Shown here in pieces: positions 25,998 to 35,263 of a stretch of DNA of 64,000 nt. The stretch is from assembly GCF_900184255.1 (NCBI RefSeq), contig NZ_LT854634.1, forward strand, positions 98,697-162,696, given 5' to 3'. Positions within the stretch are counted from its first letter, which is position 1. Each line of letters opens with the position of its first letter. Source of the stretch: Haloimpatiens massiliensis. Its GTDB lineage: Bacteria > Bacillota > Clostridia > Clostridiales > Clostridiaceae. The notes under the pieces are model-generated. The model saw only the letters and a program-made list of their open reading frames with translations. It had not been told where the DNA came from and searched no databases. The position numbers and the translations under genes were made by a program.

Positions 25998-26882
25998 CTA
26001 TAGTTTAGTATAAACTGTATCCCAAATACACTGTCGCATTTCTAAAGCTTCATTGGTTTTATTTTTACTATTTAAATCAGACATAACTGCTATTACTGCA
26101 TTCTTCTCTGGAATTACAATACAAACTTGACCTTTCATTCCACTAGCTCGATAACAATTTCCTTCATGTCTCCAAAAATAATATCCATACCCACCTTCTC
26201 TATTATCAATCTGCTTTTTTGTAGCACTAGCTACCCATTCCTTCGTCAATAATTGTTGTCCATTATAATACCCATCTTGTAAATAAAGTTGTCCAAATCT
26301 GCTGAGTTCATTAATTGTTAATTTCATACCAGTTGCTCCATAAAAATAACCTTCTGGGCTATATTCACATTCAACATTTTTAATTCCGAGTGGTGTAAAT
26401 AATCTAGGTTGAAGGTAGTCCATAATATTCATTTCAGTAATTTTTTCTACTATAACACCTGCCAGATAAGAAGAAAAATTGGAATATTCAAATACTCTCT
26501 GTTCTATATTTGGAAGAGGTAATGATAAAATATATGAAAGCCAATTATCTGATGTCAAGCTCTCATATGGATAATCCTTAATTGACATGGTAAGCAGTCT
26601 CTCTACTGTGACTTTATTTAAATTATCCATATGACACTGTGACATATCTCTTGGAATTTCTTCTTCAAATAATTTTAACAAACTGTCGTTTAAAGAAAAA
26701 TACCCCTCCTCTATTGCAATACCAACTGCTGTAGAAGTAAAACTTTTTGTAACCGAATATAATTCTCGTCTTTTCTCTGGTATAAAATGATGTTCAAAAA
26801 CCTTGGCACCGTCTTTTATAACCACAATTCCAAAAATATTTAGATCTTTTTTTCTAGCTTCATTTACAAATTCAGTTAACAT
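25998..26882 (-). CDS. Serine hydrolase of the beta-lactamase/class C (AmpC-like) fold
   Basis: A 294-residue protein with the catalytic SxxK in YSVTKSFTS (S43, K46) and a YSN motif in FEYSNFSSYLAG. RASGMKGQVC probably supplies the third active-site motif in place of the usual HxG. No signal peptide is present, so it should be cytosolic. Members of this family are esterases or peptidases; antibiotic hydrolysis cannot be concluded. The start overlaps the stop of the upstream nucleotidyltransferase-like gene by seven bases (ATGTTAA), so they form an operon. Confidence 0.85.
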   Translation of the reverse strand: MLTEFVNEARKKDLNIFGIVVIKDGAKVFEHHFIPEKRRELYSVTKSFTSTAVGIAIEEGYFSLNDSLLKLFEEEIPRDMSQCHMDNLNKVTVERLLTMSIKDYPYESLTSDNWLSYILSLPLPNIEQRVFEYSNFSSYLAGVIVEKITEMNIMDYLQPRLFTPLGIKNVECEYSPEGYFYGATGMKLTINELSRFGQLYLQDGYYNGQQLLTKEWVASATKKQIDNREGGYGYYFWRHEGNCYRASGMKGQVCIVIPEKNAVIAVMSDLNSKNKTNEALEMRQCIWDTVYTKL

Positions 26883-27334
26883 TTACTTTCCCCTTTTTTA
26901 ACTAAAAAGTCACAGATTTTCGTTTTCAAATTGTTCTTGTCCTTACAATTTTTTAGATAAAATTCTAGGGTTTGAGTCATAATTTTTTGTCCATCTACGT
27001 AAACCGCCTCTGCATTTTTATTGAATTCTTTCTCTGTTAAATTAGAATTATCACTTTTATATAACAGACAATGAATTTTCTGCCCATCTATCTCCATCCA
27101 AAAATACTTCAAACCAATTTCTTGAATATATTCTGTTTTTGTTACACCATAACCTTTAAATACTTCCTTTAAATGATTTTCCTCATGCCACATAAAAACA
27201 ATGTCAATATCGTCCATTTCAAATTCAATTCCATGCACAAATACAGAAGTAGAAGCATCATAGTGATACTTTATATTGTTCTGCTCAAAAATACTAGCTA
27301 AACTCTTAATTACACTCCATTGATTTTTATACAT
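26876..27334 (-). CDS. Small nucleotidyltransferase-fold protein
   Basis: A 152-residue protein. GIEFEMDDIDIVFMW around residue 35 has the paired acidic residues of a minimal nucleotidyltransferase fold, and the middle part (MEIDGQKIHCLLYK) fits the following strand. The usual GS lead-in is replaced. Proteins like this are usually annotated as uncharacterised or toxin-like nucleotidyltransferases; there is no obvious antitoxin partner. Translationally coupled to the downstream serine hydrolase. GGAG six bases before the ATG supports the start. Confidence 0.62.
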   Translation of the reverse strand: MYKNQWSVIKSLASIFEQNNIKYHYDASTSVFVHGIEFEMDDIDIVFMWHEENHLKEVFKGYGVTKTEYIQEIGLKYFWMEIDGQKIHCLLYKSDNSNLTEKEFNKNAEAVYVDGQKIMTQTLEFYLKNCKDKNNLKTKICDFLVKKGESKC

Positions 27335-27390
27335 AAAATCTCCTTTACATTTTACTTGATTTTTTATTGTATATATTTTAAATTTGGAAT

Positions 27391-27897
27391 TTATGTAATG
27401 GATATCACATAACGATATTCATTTAATGTTTTACCTATGGTAATTTTTTTAATTGTGCCATCATGCTTAAACCCCATTTTTTCATAGAAATTTCTTGCAT
27501 TTAGATTCCCCTCAAGAACCCATAAGGCAATTTTTTTATAATTTCTTCTCTTTAATTCATTCAATCCCCAATTTATTAATTCAAAGCCTATACCCATATT
27601 CCAATACTCTGGCAATAAATATATACCCCATATTTCACCCCAGAATTCTTCTTTGTCTTCGTCTCTACATTTTCCAATACATATTAATCCAACTGCTTTG
27701 TCATCTTTAAAAATTATAGCATCTTCTTCCCATCCTTCTGTTAATGCCTTTTCAAAATATTTTTGTCTTTTTTCAGCAGTAATATTATTTAATACTTCAT
27801 CTGGTACTACACCTTTGTATGCTACTTTCCATGATTCTGAATGGATCTGTCCTAATATTTTTGCATCATCTACATCAGCATAACGAACGTTATACAT
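27391..27897 (-). CDS. GNAT-family N-acetyltransferase
   Basis: A 168-residue single-domain GNAT. The N-terminus MYNVRYADVDDAKILGQIHS, the strand WGEIWGIYLLPEYWNMGIGF with the acetyl-CoA loop, and LWVLEGNLNARNFYEKMGFK are all in place. Such proteins are commonly annotated as ribosomal-protein or small-molecule acetyltransferases; the substrate is not evident. GGGGG six bases before the ATG. Confidence 0.9.
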   Translation of the reverse strand: MYNVRYADVDDAKILGQIHSESWKVAYKGVVPDEVLNNITAEKRQKYFEKALTEGWEEDAIIFKDDKAVGLICIGKCRDEDKEEFWGEIWGIYLLPEYWNMGIGFELINWGLNELKRRNYKKIALWVLEGNLNARNFYEKMGFKHDGTIKKITIGKTLNEYRYVISIT

Positions 27898-28286
27898 AAA
27901 ATCCCCCTTTAACTACACAAACTACCGTTATTGCACAGTTTCAACTCTCATTTCCCATATTTTCATTACAATCTATTATCTTTACTCTATATTCTCTTAC
28001 TGCTTTATTTTAAATCACGCTTTTATCTTCAATAATTCAAAACTTCTATATATTAACTTGTAAAATAATTATAACATACAAATATATTCCATTTCTATAT
28101 TTAACCATTCTTCTTGATTCTTACTACATTTCAATTAAAAGCATATATAATACATTTTTTAAAGATAAAAATCACTTAAAAATACTATACCATTATAATT
28201 AAGTAATACAATTTAAATTTTTTCTAAAATAACCAAAACTTTTATAATTATAAATTGTTATATATAATGAAGGGGAGGTGAAAAAA
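27898..28286. other. Intergenic region, no structure recognised
   Basis: An AT-rich stretch of nearly 390 bases between divergent genes (GNAT on minus, sigma factor on plus). No coding frame or clear hairpin is seen. It must hold both promoters, including a possible self-activated ECF promoter. Confidence 0.4.
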
Positions 28287-28829
28287 ATGTATTTTTCGAA
28301 AAAAAGTTATCCTCTAAACAATATAATCAGTAAGGAAAACTTTTATACATTTGATGAAATTTATAAAGAAAATTATTCTAGTATTAGAAATTATATTTTT
28401 AAAATGTGTAACAATCAATCAATTTCAGAAGAAATTACTCAAGATGTATTTATAAAATTTTACAAATATAAACATAAAATTAAATATGAAAAAGTAAAGG
28501 CTTGGTTATATAAAGTAGCCCATAATGAAGCAGTTAATTATTTTAAAAAAAATAACAAAATTAATGAGCATTTAAATGATAGCTTGCAAGATACTTCAAA
28601 TACTCCGGACCGAGTAATAGAAGAAAATCATAAAAGGAAAATTATTCAAGCGATTCTTATAAAATTACCTCCTAACCAATCCACCGCTATCCTATTAAAA
28701 GATATGGAGGGTTACTCATATGATGAAATTTCATGCATAATGGGTATTTCATACAATGCTGTAAAATCATTATTATATAGAGCTAGACAAAATTTTATAA
28801 AATACTATGAAGAGGTGAGTAATTTATGA
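28287..28829 (+). CDS. ECF-type RNA polymerase sigma factor
   Basis: About 180 residues. Region 2 is FDEIYKENYSSIRNYIFKMC followed by EEITQDVFIKFYKYKH, and region 4 is LPPNQSTAILLKDMEGYSYD with EISCIMGISYNAVKSLLYRARQ, a clean sigma-70 family helix-turn-helix. The ATG at 28287 has GGGGAGG eight bases upstream; a GTG nine bases earlier overlaps that site and is unlikely. The stop overlaps the start of the anti-sigma gene by four bases. It probably activates its own operon and an unknown regulon. Confidence 0.93.
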   Translation: MYFSKKSYPLNNIISKENFYTFDEIYKENYSSIRNYIFKMCNNQSISEEITQDVFIKFYKYKHKIKYEKVKAWLYKVAHNEAVNYFKKNNKINEHLNDSLQDTSNTPDRVIEENHKRKIIQAILIKLPPNQSTAILLKDMEGYSYDEISCIMGISYNAVKSLLYRARQNFIKYYEEVSNL

Positions 28830-29902
28830 ATTGTGAGGAAGCTAAAAAATATATTATGTTAATAGAAGATGGTGAAATAGATTCTTATGATACTGCTATA
28901 TTAAATCATATTAAACATTGTCCAAATTGTAAATATTTTAAAGATAATTTGATAAAAACTAAAAAACTTCTATCTGGAAATGAATACTATAGTTATGATT
29001 ATATAAATAAAAACTTAGATTCCTTAAATAAAAAAATTTCTCTAGATAAAAATAAGATTGATAATAGAAGGTATAATAATTTCATTAAAAACAATAAAAA
29101 AATACCTTTAACTATTTGTGCTATAATCATACTACTTGTTATTTTACCTTTTAAAGGTAAATCTATTGCTAAAGCAGCTATTGAATCTTGGGAAAATAAA
29201 TTAAAAAACATCTGTGAAAGCTCAATTGAACTTAAAAATAATAACTATAAATTATCTGAAGGAACTTATACAATAGCCTTTGCCACAGAGTACCCTAATT
29301 TATATAAATGTCTTCAAGAAAGACAACTTCTTATAGATAAAGCACTAAAATCTAAAGATAAAAAATCCGCTTATAGAAAAATAGATAAAATTGTTGAACA
29401 ATATGATGATAAACTTAGAAAAGAAGAAAAGAAAGACTATTCTGTTTCAGGTGATGTTAAAAAATATAAAAATCTGGATAAACTTAAAAATGAAATAAAA
29501 TATCCAATTCCATCGCCTAAACTTCCAAATAATTATACATTTAACTACGCCCTACATTCTAATTCCAACACTAGTGAATCAATTATAATCAAATATTTTA
29601 GCACAAATGATTCTGACAGAATAAATAGTATAAGAAAAGATTTAACATTTAGATATATTTCTAAAAATAAGAATGATTCATCAGTGGGAACTACTTTCCC
29701 ACAAGGTACTAAATTTAAAAAAATAAATATAAAAAATCATGAAGCCTATATAATTATTAGCTTCGAAAAAAATAGTGATATAGCATTTATAAGTTTAACT
29801 ATTCCTATGGGTAATCATGACATAGGATTAACTACCACATCCACAAAAAATAAACTTGATAAAGATGAACTTATGCTTATTAATATAGCAAATTCATTTT
29901 AA
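28826..29902 (+). CDS. Zinc-finger membrane anti-sigma factor
   Basis: A 358-residue protein. The N-terminus carries the anti-sigma zinc motif (NCEEAKKYIMLIEDGEID, then HIKHCPNCKYF, an HxxxCxxC). A single membrane segment lies near residues 91-108 (IPLTICAIIILLVILPF). The extracytoplasmic part of about 250 residues ends in a DUF4367-like region (GTTFPQGTKFKKINIKNHEA). It should hold the sigma factor at the membrane until an envelope signal is sensed. The gene is coupled to the sigma factor gene by an ATGA overlap. Confidence 0.9.
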   Translation: MNCEEAKKYIMLIEDGEIDSYDTAILNHIKHCPNCKYFKDNLIKTKKLLSGNEYYSYDYINKNLDSLNKKISLDKNKIDNRRYNNFIKNNKKIPLTICAIIILLVILPFKGKSIAKAAIESWENKLKNICESSIELKNNNYKLSEGTYTIAFATEYPNLYKCLQERQLLIDKALKSKDKKSAYRKIDKIVEQYDDKLRKEEKKDYSVSGDVKKYKNLDKLKNEIKYPIPSPKLPNNYTFNYALHSNSNTSESIIIKYFSTNDSDRINSIRKDLTFRYISKNKNDSSVGTTFPQGTKFKKINIKNHEAYIIISFEKNSDIAFISLTIPMGNHDIGLTTTSTKNKLDKDELMLINIANSF

Positions 29903-29946
29903 GAAATGGGGCTACATGCTAACAACTCAGCAACAGCCCTTCTTAA
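29897..29946 (+). terminator. Hairpin after the anti-sigma gene
   Basis: TTAAGAAATGGGGCT and AGCCCTTCTTAA pair over about 12 positions with a small bulge. It overlaps the stop codon. There is no T-run, so it is a weak or bidirectional terminator at best. Confidence 0.45.
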
Positions 29947-29975
29947 CTACTGTCACCTATCATTCATATAAATTA

Positions 29976-30704
29976 TTAAGTACATTTTAATATATCTATA
30001 AGTTCATTCCAATCGCTTATTTCTAGACATTTCTTTTTAGGAATACTTTTATTACATTCTTCCATTGCTCCCTTGTACCATACAGAGAATATACCACAGT
30101 CCGCCGCACCATCCACGTCACATACAGCATTGTCTCCGCAGTACCAGACATCACTGCAATCAAGCCCTGCTTTGCGCAGTGCAAGTTCAAATATTCGTTT
30201 GTGAGGTTTTCTAAATACATATTCGCTACTTGCAATGATGAATTCAAACTTATTAAACGGAATGTATCTGTTAATTCGTCTCTTCAACAATTCACCACTG
30301 AAAGATATATTACTTATTACACTTGTGCGTATTTTGTGGTCATATAGAAATTCCAGAAAACTCTCTATATGTGTTGTTGGTTCTGATATCGAAGCAGCTT
30401 TTTCAAATATGTGTTCCACTTCTCCCGGTGTTTTTGTCAGTTCTATATTAAAATATTCATAAAGATAATTCTGAAAAATATGAGTATGAACTTCAACAAT
30501 AGCATATTTTTCAATGTCCATCCCATACCGTCTTATTTCCTTATTCAATTCGTTAGCCAAGGCTTGTACTTCCTCCGCTGAAACATCATTTGGATTTTTT
30601 GCAGCATCACACAATACAGCCTTCGTACCTTTCAGTGGATCAAAAATTTTTTCATTAACAAGGGTTTGACCATAATCAAATATAATCATCTTAGGTTTTT
30701 TCAT
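29976..30704 (-). CDS. HAD-superfamily hydrolase with a DxGxT variant motif I
   Basis: About 242 residues. Motif I is IIFDYGQTLV, in which the second aspartate of the usual DxDxT is glycine. Motif II is SVISNISFSGELL, motif III lysine follows in FRKPHKRIFELAL, and motif IV is VWYCGDNAVCDVDGA with GDN and D. Phosphatase activity normally needs the second aspartate as acid/base, so this may be an altered phosphatase or a non-phosphatase member. ATG at 30704 is preferred as start; GGAGG lies 14 bases upstream, which is long, and an upstream GTG overlaps that site. Confidence 0.83.
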   Translation of the reverse strand: MKKPKMIIFDYGQTLVNEKIFDPLKGTKAVLCDAAKNPNDVSAEEVQALANELNKEIRRYGMDIEKYAIVEVHTHIFQNYLYEYFNIELTKTPGEVEHIFEKAASISEPTTHIESFLEFLYDHKIRTSVISNISFSGELLKRRINRYIPFNKFEFIIASSEYVFRKPHKRIFELALRKAGLDCSDVWYCGDNAVCDVDGAADCGIFSVWYKGAMEECNKSIPKKKCLEISDWNELIDILKCT

Positions 30705-30878
30705 GATAGTTATTTCCACCTCCTACTCTTGCTAAATTTAAGTAAAGATTACTCTGCTCTCTTTCAATATGTTTAGGATTATTATATAAGTACTTTTACT
30801 TTTTCTTTCATAGCTATCATAACCCTTCCTCATTTTACTATTAAATGCATTTATTATCATAAGATTCAATTATAATAA

Positions 30879-31301
30879 TCAAATATTAATTAACTCCATC
30901 AACCTGTCTAACGCTATTAAATTATGTTTCCAATTTAAATATTTTTTTGATTCCGTATATGAACACCATTTATATGCCTCATGTTCATCGGATATTCTTA
31001 CATGGGATATGCCGTCAACTTCCACCGCAAAGCATATATCTGTCATATCCATTAAAATTCCATTTTTAGTTTCTCTATAATTAAATGTATAATTTAAATC
31101 TATAATATTTTTTATATCAGTTATTCCTGTTTCCTCGAATACTTCCCTTATTACAGCATCTCTTGAACTCTCATCATTTTCAATACCACCACAAACAGGT
31201 TGCCAATATCCACTCCTATCTGGAGTTCTTTTTAAAATAAGAACCTTAAAAGATGGATTATTTGAAAAAACAAATGCTTGTACATTAACTCTTTTATTCA
31301 T
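30879..31301 (-). CDS. Nudix hydrolase (dATP pyrophosphohydrolase-like)
   Basis: About 140 residues. The Nudix box is complete (GGIENDESSRDAVIREVFEE then TG). RSGYWQPVCGG before the box resembles NudB-type dihydroneopterin triphosphate/dATP hydrolases, but no folate genes are close. The start at 31301 (MNKRVNVQAFVFS) has GGTGG eight bases upstream; a GTG four codons earlier would overlap it. The third Nudix gene in about 11 kb. Confidence 0.88.
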   Translation of the reverse strand: MNKRVNVQAFVFSNNPSFKVLILKRTPDRSGYWQPVCGGIENDESSRDAVIREVFEETGITDIKNIIDLNYTFNYRETKNGILMDMTDICFAVEVDGISHVRISDEHEAYKWCSYTESKKYLNWKHNLIALDRLMELINI

Positions 31302-31388
31302 ACCTTCAGCCACCTTTCACAAAACCCTAATAGTCTTTTTAATATGTGTATTTATTTTAAATGTTCTCCTACTGTATTTATAAATTTT

Positions 31389-32078
31389 CTAATTACCCAT
31401 TTTATTTCTCTTAACATAATAAACAATCTCTTTAAGAGTATATATATCCCACTGATCTTTAAATTTATTTTTTCTGTCTATATGAAAAGATGTAAATCCA
31501 ATGTTTCTTGCTCCATCTGCTTCTACATCATAGTCATCAACATATATACTTTCCTCAGCTGCTACACCTAATTTATCTAGTGCTTCCTGATAAATTTTAG
31601 GGTCAGGTTTCATAACACCTACGAGATCAGAACAAATATAGCAGTCAAAATATTCTGACAATCCTAAAGCTTTTAGTGTTAGTTCCAAAGAAGGTGAAGT
31701 ATCACTTATAACACCAATCTTATATCCATTGTTCTTAAAATATTCTAATACCTCAATAACTTCTGGGAAAAGTATTCTATCCTTAAGCCATAATTCTTGA
31801 AAAATCAAATTTGCTCTCTCTTCTATTTTATCCTTTATACCTTCCTCTATGAGAATGCACTGATAATACCTTTTCCAAAATTCTATTTCTTCATCTACAG
31901 TTTTTAATCCTCCTTTAGGATATCCAGCCTTACAAAACAAATCAAGCATTTTGTCATAATTTAATTCAAATTTTTTACCAGATAAACTTTCGATCATTTT
32001 ATCTCTCCACTTAATTTTGTGTGGATTAGCGTGGGTTAGCGTATTATCACGATCGAAATATATAGCTTTATATTTCAT
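31389..32078 (-). CDS. HAD-superfamily phosphatase (PGP/HAD-IA type)
   Basis: About 229 residues. Motif I is YFDRDNTLTH with both aspartates, motif II GVISDTSPSLELT, motif III VMKPDPKIYQEAL and motif IV IYVDDYDVEADGA. The cap domain is alpha-helical, inserted after motif I. It should be a phosphatase for a small phosphorylated metabolite. The start at 32078 has GGAAGGAG upstream with good spacing; an earlier ATG would place that site inside the gene. Confidence 0.88.
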   Translation of the reverse strand: MKYKAIYFDRDNTLTHANPHKIKWRDKMIESLSGKKFELNYDKMLDLFCKAGYPKGGLKTVDEEIEFWKRYYQCILIEEGIKDKIEERANLIFQELWLKDRILFPEVIEVLEYFKNNGYKIGVISDTSPSLELTLKALGLSEYFDCYICSDLVGVMKPDPKIYQEALDKLGVAAEESIYVDDYDVEADGARNIGFTSFHIDRKNKFKDQWDIYTLKEIVYYVKRNKMGN

Positions 32079-32156
32079 ATAAAACTCTCCTTCCAACATA
32101 TGAAATATTATTTTATATTCATATGCTTTGCATATGAACTCATTACTACTTATGCA

Positions 32157-32663
32157 TTATTTTTTACTAAACATTTCTGCTAGTGAACCATCATCAATTC
32201 TATATATCTTACAAGATACGAAACCATTTTTTAGTAATATTTTTTTTGACCCTACATTACCAGGGTCTGTTATTGCTGTAACCTTTTCAATACTCTTTGT
32301 TTCTTTAGTGATCTTTAATAAATTGTCTACAATCTCACTTCCATATCCTTTTCCCCAATACTCAGGAAGCAACATATATTCAATCTCAGACTCTTTCAAG
32401 TCACTGGTTATTGTAATAGCGCCCATACCTATAAAATTGTTAGTTGATGTTTCAAAAACCTTGAAATTTCCAAAATCATCATGTGTTTTATTATTTTGTA
32501 ATAAATACTTATAGTAATTTTTTGCTTCATCCATTGTAAATACTCTTCCATAATTCATCACCATTATTTTTTCATTAAAAACTAACTTTGAAAAATATTT
32601 AAAATCCTCCTTAGAAATAAATTTTTTAAAATATACTCTACTAGTCAATTTTAAATCCCCCAT
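32157..32663 (-). CDS. GNAT-family acetyltransferase, RimJ/RimL type
   Basis: About 168 residues. LTSRVYFKKFISKEDFKYFS matches the N-terminal strand and helix of RimJ/RimL-type acetyltransferases, and YMLLPEYWGKGYGSEIVDNL is the acetyl-CoA loop; NVGSKKILLKNGFV is motif B. A longer frame extends upstream to a TTG at 32729, but that stretch reads like a promoter (TTGACT, 16 bases, TATGCT), so the ATG at 32663 is preferred. A TTG 12 bases later has a better ribosome binding site (GGGGG). Confidence 0.82.
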   Translation of the reverse strand: MGDLKLTSRVYFKKFISKEDFKYFSKLVFNEKIMVMNYGRVFTMDEAKNYYKYLLQNNKTHDDFGNFKVFETSTNNFIGMGAITITSDLKESEIEYMLLPEYWGKGYGSEIVDNLLKITKETKSIEKVTAITDPGNVGSKKILLKNGFVSCKIYRIDDGSLAEMFSKK

Positions 32664-32906
32664 ATTAATATATTTTAAAATAACCATTAAATTCATTTTC
32701 AAGCATACAGTATTTGATACCAAAGTCAAATATATTTAATTAATACATAAATTCTCTATAATAATTATAACATTAATACCATTAAACATCATATAACTAA
32801 TTTTTTTACATTATTTCAAGTTGTTAATATTCTTTTAAATTGCTAATTAGTGAAAAAATATATAATAAAAACATAGGAATATTGTATAATGTTAGGAGAT
32901 GAAAAC

Positions 32907-33143
32907 ATGCAACCTATTAGAAATGTGTTTGTTACACCAGAACAATTTGAAGAGATTCAAAATAAATATGATGGAGTCTTTGAATATCTAAATGGTGAAA
33001 TATTGTTCAGTTCCAGAACATCTCCAGAACACAATAGAATAGCAAGGAAAATATTAGCAAAATCAGATGCATATTTTGAGGGAACTGGCTGTGGACCTTT
33101 TGCAGAACAAATTGAAGTTATATTTAAAAAATGTTATAAATAA
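32907..33143 (+). pseudogene. Uma2/DUF820-type protein, C-terminally truncated
   Basis: About 78 residues starting MQPIRNVFVTPEQFEEIQNK, with FEYLNGEILFSSRTSPEHNR and PFAEQIEVIF, the N-terminal half of Uma2-family proteins (PD-(D/E)xK nuclease fold, usually 180-200 residues). It ends at KKCYK where the second acidic cluster should follow, and the bases after the stop do not resume the family pattern. A truncated remnant is the best reading. Good ribosome binding site (AGGAGATG). Confidence 0.7.
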
Positions 33144-33205
33144 CATTAAAAATCACCATAGATACAAGTCCATTTGTGTTGCATTTATGGTAATAGATGA
33201 TAAAT

Positions 33206-33245
33206 AAAAATTCCACATAGGTATAACCCCTATGTGGAATTTTTA
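33206..33245. terminator. Bidirectional terminator
   Basis: AAAAATTCCACATAGG and CCTATGTGGAATTTTT form a 14 bp stem with A and T runs at the two ends. It ends the Bce-like permease gene on the minus strand six bases after its stop. Confidence 0.9.
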
Positions 33246-33250
33246 TAGTC

Positions 33251-35263
33251 TTATTTTCTTCTTAAAACAATTCTCTTACTACTAAAATATGTTGCAAGGA
33301 AATATGCTCCATATACAATAGTAATGAATACTGCTGTTATTATTATATTACTTGTAGCGTTAATATTTCCGCCTTCCCGTATCATATCATTTGCAACCTT
33401 TATACCCACAACTGAATGTATGCATGCTAGTATAATTGGTAACATAAAATATATAGCTATTTGTTTAAAAAGCGTAGCTTTTACAAGTTTATCATCTGCT
33501 CCTATCTTCTCTAAAATATCATATCTATGTCTATTGTCTGCAGCTTCTGAAAGCTGCTGAAGAGCAAGTATTGCAGCACTGGTTATAAGAAATATTATCC
33601 CAATATATATTCCTACAAAGGCTATTACAGCTTCCGTTCCTGCTCCAATAGCTTTATAAGCTTCCTTTGTCATACCTGATATTTTAATTTCATTTTTTGC
33701 ATTTTTAGTTTTTTCAGTCAATGAATAAAGATCATCTTCAAGCTTTTTTTGCATCAATTTACTATCTCCCTTACAGTTAAAAGATACAATAGTACTTTGT
33801 TTAACAGCCCCTTCCGTTATTTTATCTGGTACTACAAGCATAATTGTAGATGGGCTCATATTACTTTCAAAACCAAAAGTTAATGCCTTGGAATAAATAC
33901 TATATTGTTTTTCACCTATTTTGATAGTGTTATCACTTTTAATATACTTATAAAGTGCATCTTTAAGCTCTGTTTCATTCTTCAAATCAGGGGAATACAA
34001 AGCTACCTCATTTTCAGAAAGTCTAATTTCTTCCTTTCCTCCAAGTTTTAAAAGCTTATTATAATCTGTAATCCTCATAAATAAAATAGGTGTTTTCATA
34101 TTGATAGGCCTTTTACTTTCATACCCTTTCATTTTTTCAAATATAACTTTATTGTTAATTTCTCCATTTTTATAATTATATAATGAATACTCTACAAGTT
34201 TATCACTATATTTATTAAAATCCAAATTATATTGTTTAAGTTTTTTAACAATGCTTTCTCCTCCCTGAGCTACAAAGGATGCGTCAAAAGGTATGACATC
34301 ATTAAAAGCTTTATTCAGTACACTGTTAATACCAAGTCCTGTAGACAATATACCTATAGTACAAAATAACATAAGACATATAATTGACATTGAAATATGC
34401 GCTGTGTTTATTTTAGAATTTATCTGACGCAAAATAAACATATTAAGTTTTTTAAAGTACAATTTTTTCCTTGATTGAAGTAATTTAAGAAAAAATCCTG
34501 ATAAAGATGCAAAAAATAAGAATGTACCAATGGAACCAAGTACTATTTCAAATATAAGTTTTTTATCAAAATTTCCAATTCCATTTTTCAACACCAATTT
34601 GTATGCTGTACCAATACATGCAATAGATAGTATAAATAATATTATTGTAAGCACAGGATTTTTAAGCTTTTGTTTTTCATTTTGTTTTTCTGCATTTATA
34701 AGTTCTATTAGTTTATACTTTGATATAGATACGGTACTCATAAACATAACAACCAAAAATATTATACCAAAATATAAAATAGTTTTTACAAATGCGCTGG
34801 ATGAGAATATAAAATGATATTCAGTCATATCCACTTCAAAGAGCTTTGCTGTTATAACTGAAAGCCCCTGAGATAAAAATACGCCAGCTAAAAGTCCTAT
34901 AGCAAGTGATAATATACCTATTATAAAGTTTTCAGTTACAAGTATCCTAGAAACCTTTCCCTTTTCCATGCCAAGGGTCATGTATATACCTATTTCTTTT
35001 TTTCTTCTTCTAATAAGAAAGTTATTTGCATATACAATTAAAAATCCAAGTATTATAGATATGAATACTGAAATTATATTCATAAGTTTAGTTAAAGTCC
35101 CCATCATTTGGGAGGTAGAATGCGATATATTCATCATGGACTTTTGTGCTTCAATAGAATTAAAAATATAAAATATACAAACTCCAAAGGTGAGAGTTAG
35201 AAAATACAAAGTATAATTTTTAAAACTCTTTTTTACATTTTTTGAAGACAACTTAAAGAACAT
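33251..35263 (-). CDS. BceB-type ABC transporter permease (FtsX family)
   Basis: About 670 residues. The N-terminal membrane segment is followed by an FtsX-like three-helix core around residues 55-225 (RRRKKEIGIYMTLGMEKGKV is the typical cytoplasmic coupling segment), more helices to about 310, a large extracellular domain of some 200 residues, and three C-terminal helices. This architecture is specific for Bce-type peptide sensor/resistance transporters. The start at 35263 has GGGGGTG upstream and overlaps the ATPase gene by 11 bases. It works with the adjacent ATPase and the two-component system. Confidence 0.92.
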   Translation of the reverse strand: MFFKLSSKNVKKSFKNYTLYFLTLTFGVCIFYIFNSIEAQKSMMNISHSTSQMMGTLTKLMNIISVFISIILGFLIVYANNFLIRRRKKEIGIYMTLGMEKGKVSRILVTENFIIGILSLAIGLLAGVFLSQGLSVITAKLFEVDMTEYHFIFSSSAFVKTILYFGIIFLVVMFMSTVSISKYKLIELINAEKQNEKQKLKNPVLTIILFILSIACIGTAYKLVLKNGIGNFDKKLIFEIVLGSIGTFLFFASLSGFFLKLLQSRKKLYFKKLNMFILRQINSKINTAHISMSIICLMLFCTIGILSTGLGINSVLNKAFNDVIPFDASFVAQGGESIVKKLKQYNLDFNKYSDKLVEYSLYNYKNGEINNKVIFEKMKGYESKRPINMKTPILFMRITDYNKLLKLGGKEEIRLSENEVALYSPDLKNETELKDALYKYIKSDNTIKIGEKQYSIYSKALTFGFESNMSPSTIMLVVPDKITEGAVKQSTIVSFNCKGDSKLMQKKLEDDLYSLTEKTKNAKNEIKISGMTKEAYKAIGAGTEAVIAFVGIYIGIIFLITSAAILALQQLSEAADNRHRYDILEKIGADDKLVKATLFKQIAIYFMLPIILACIHSVVGIKVANDMIREGGNINATSNIIITAVFITIVYGAYFLATYFSSKRIVLRRK

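Noticed and set aside
32664..32729. A longer start for the RimJ/RimL-type acetyltransferase at a TTG
   Set aside because: The stretch contains a promoter-like TTGACT and TATGCT and no ribosome binding site, and the family N-terminus fits the internal ATG.
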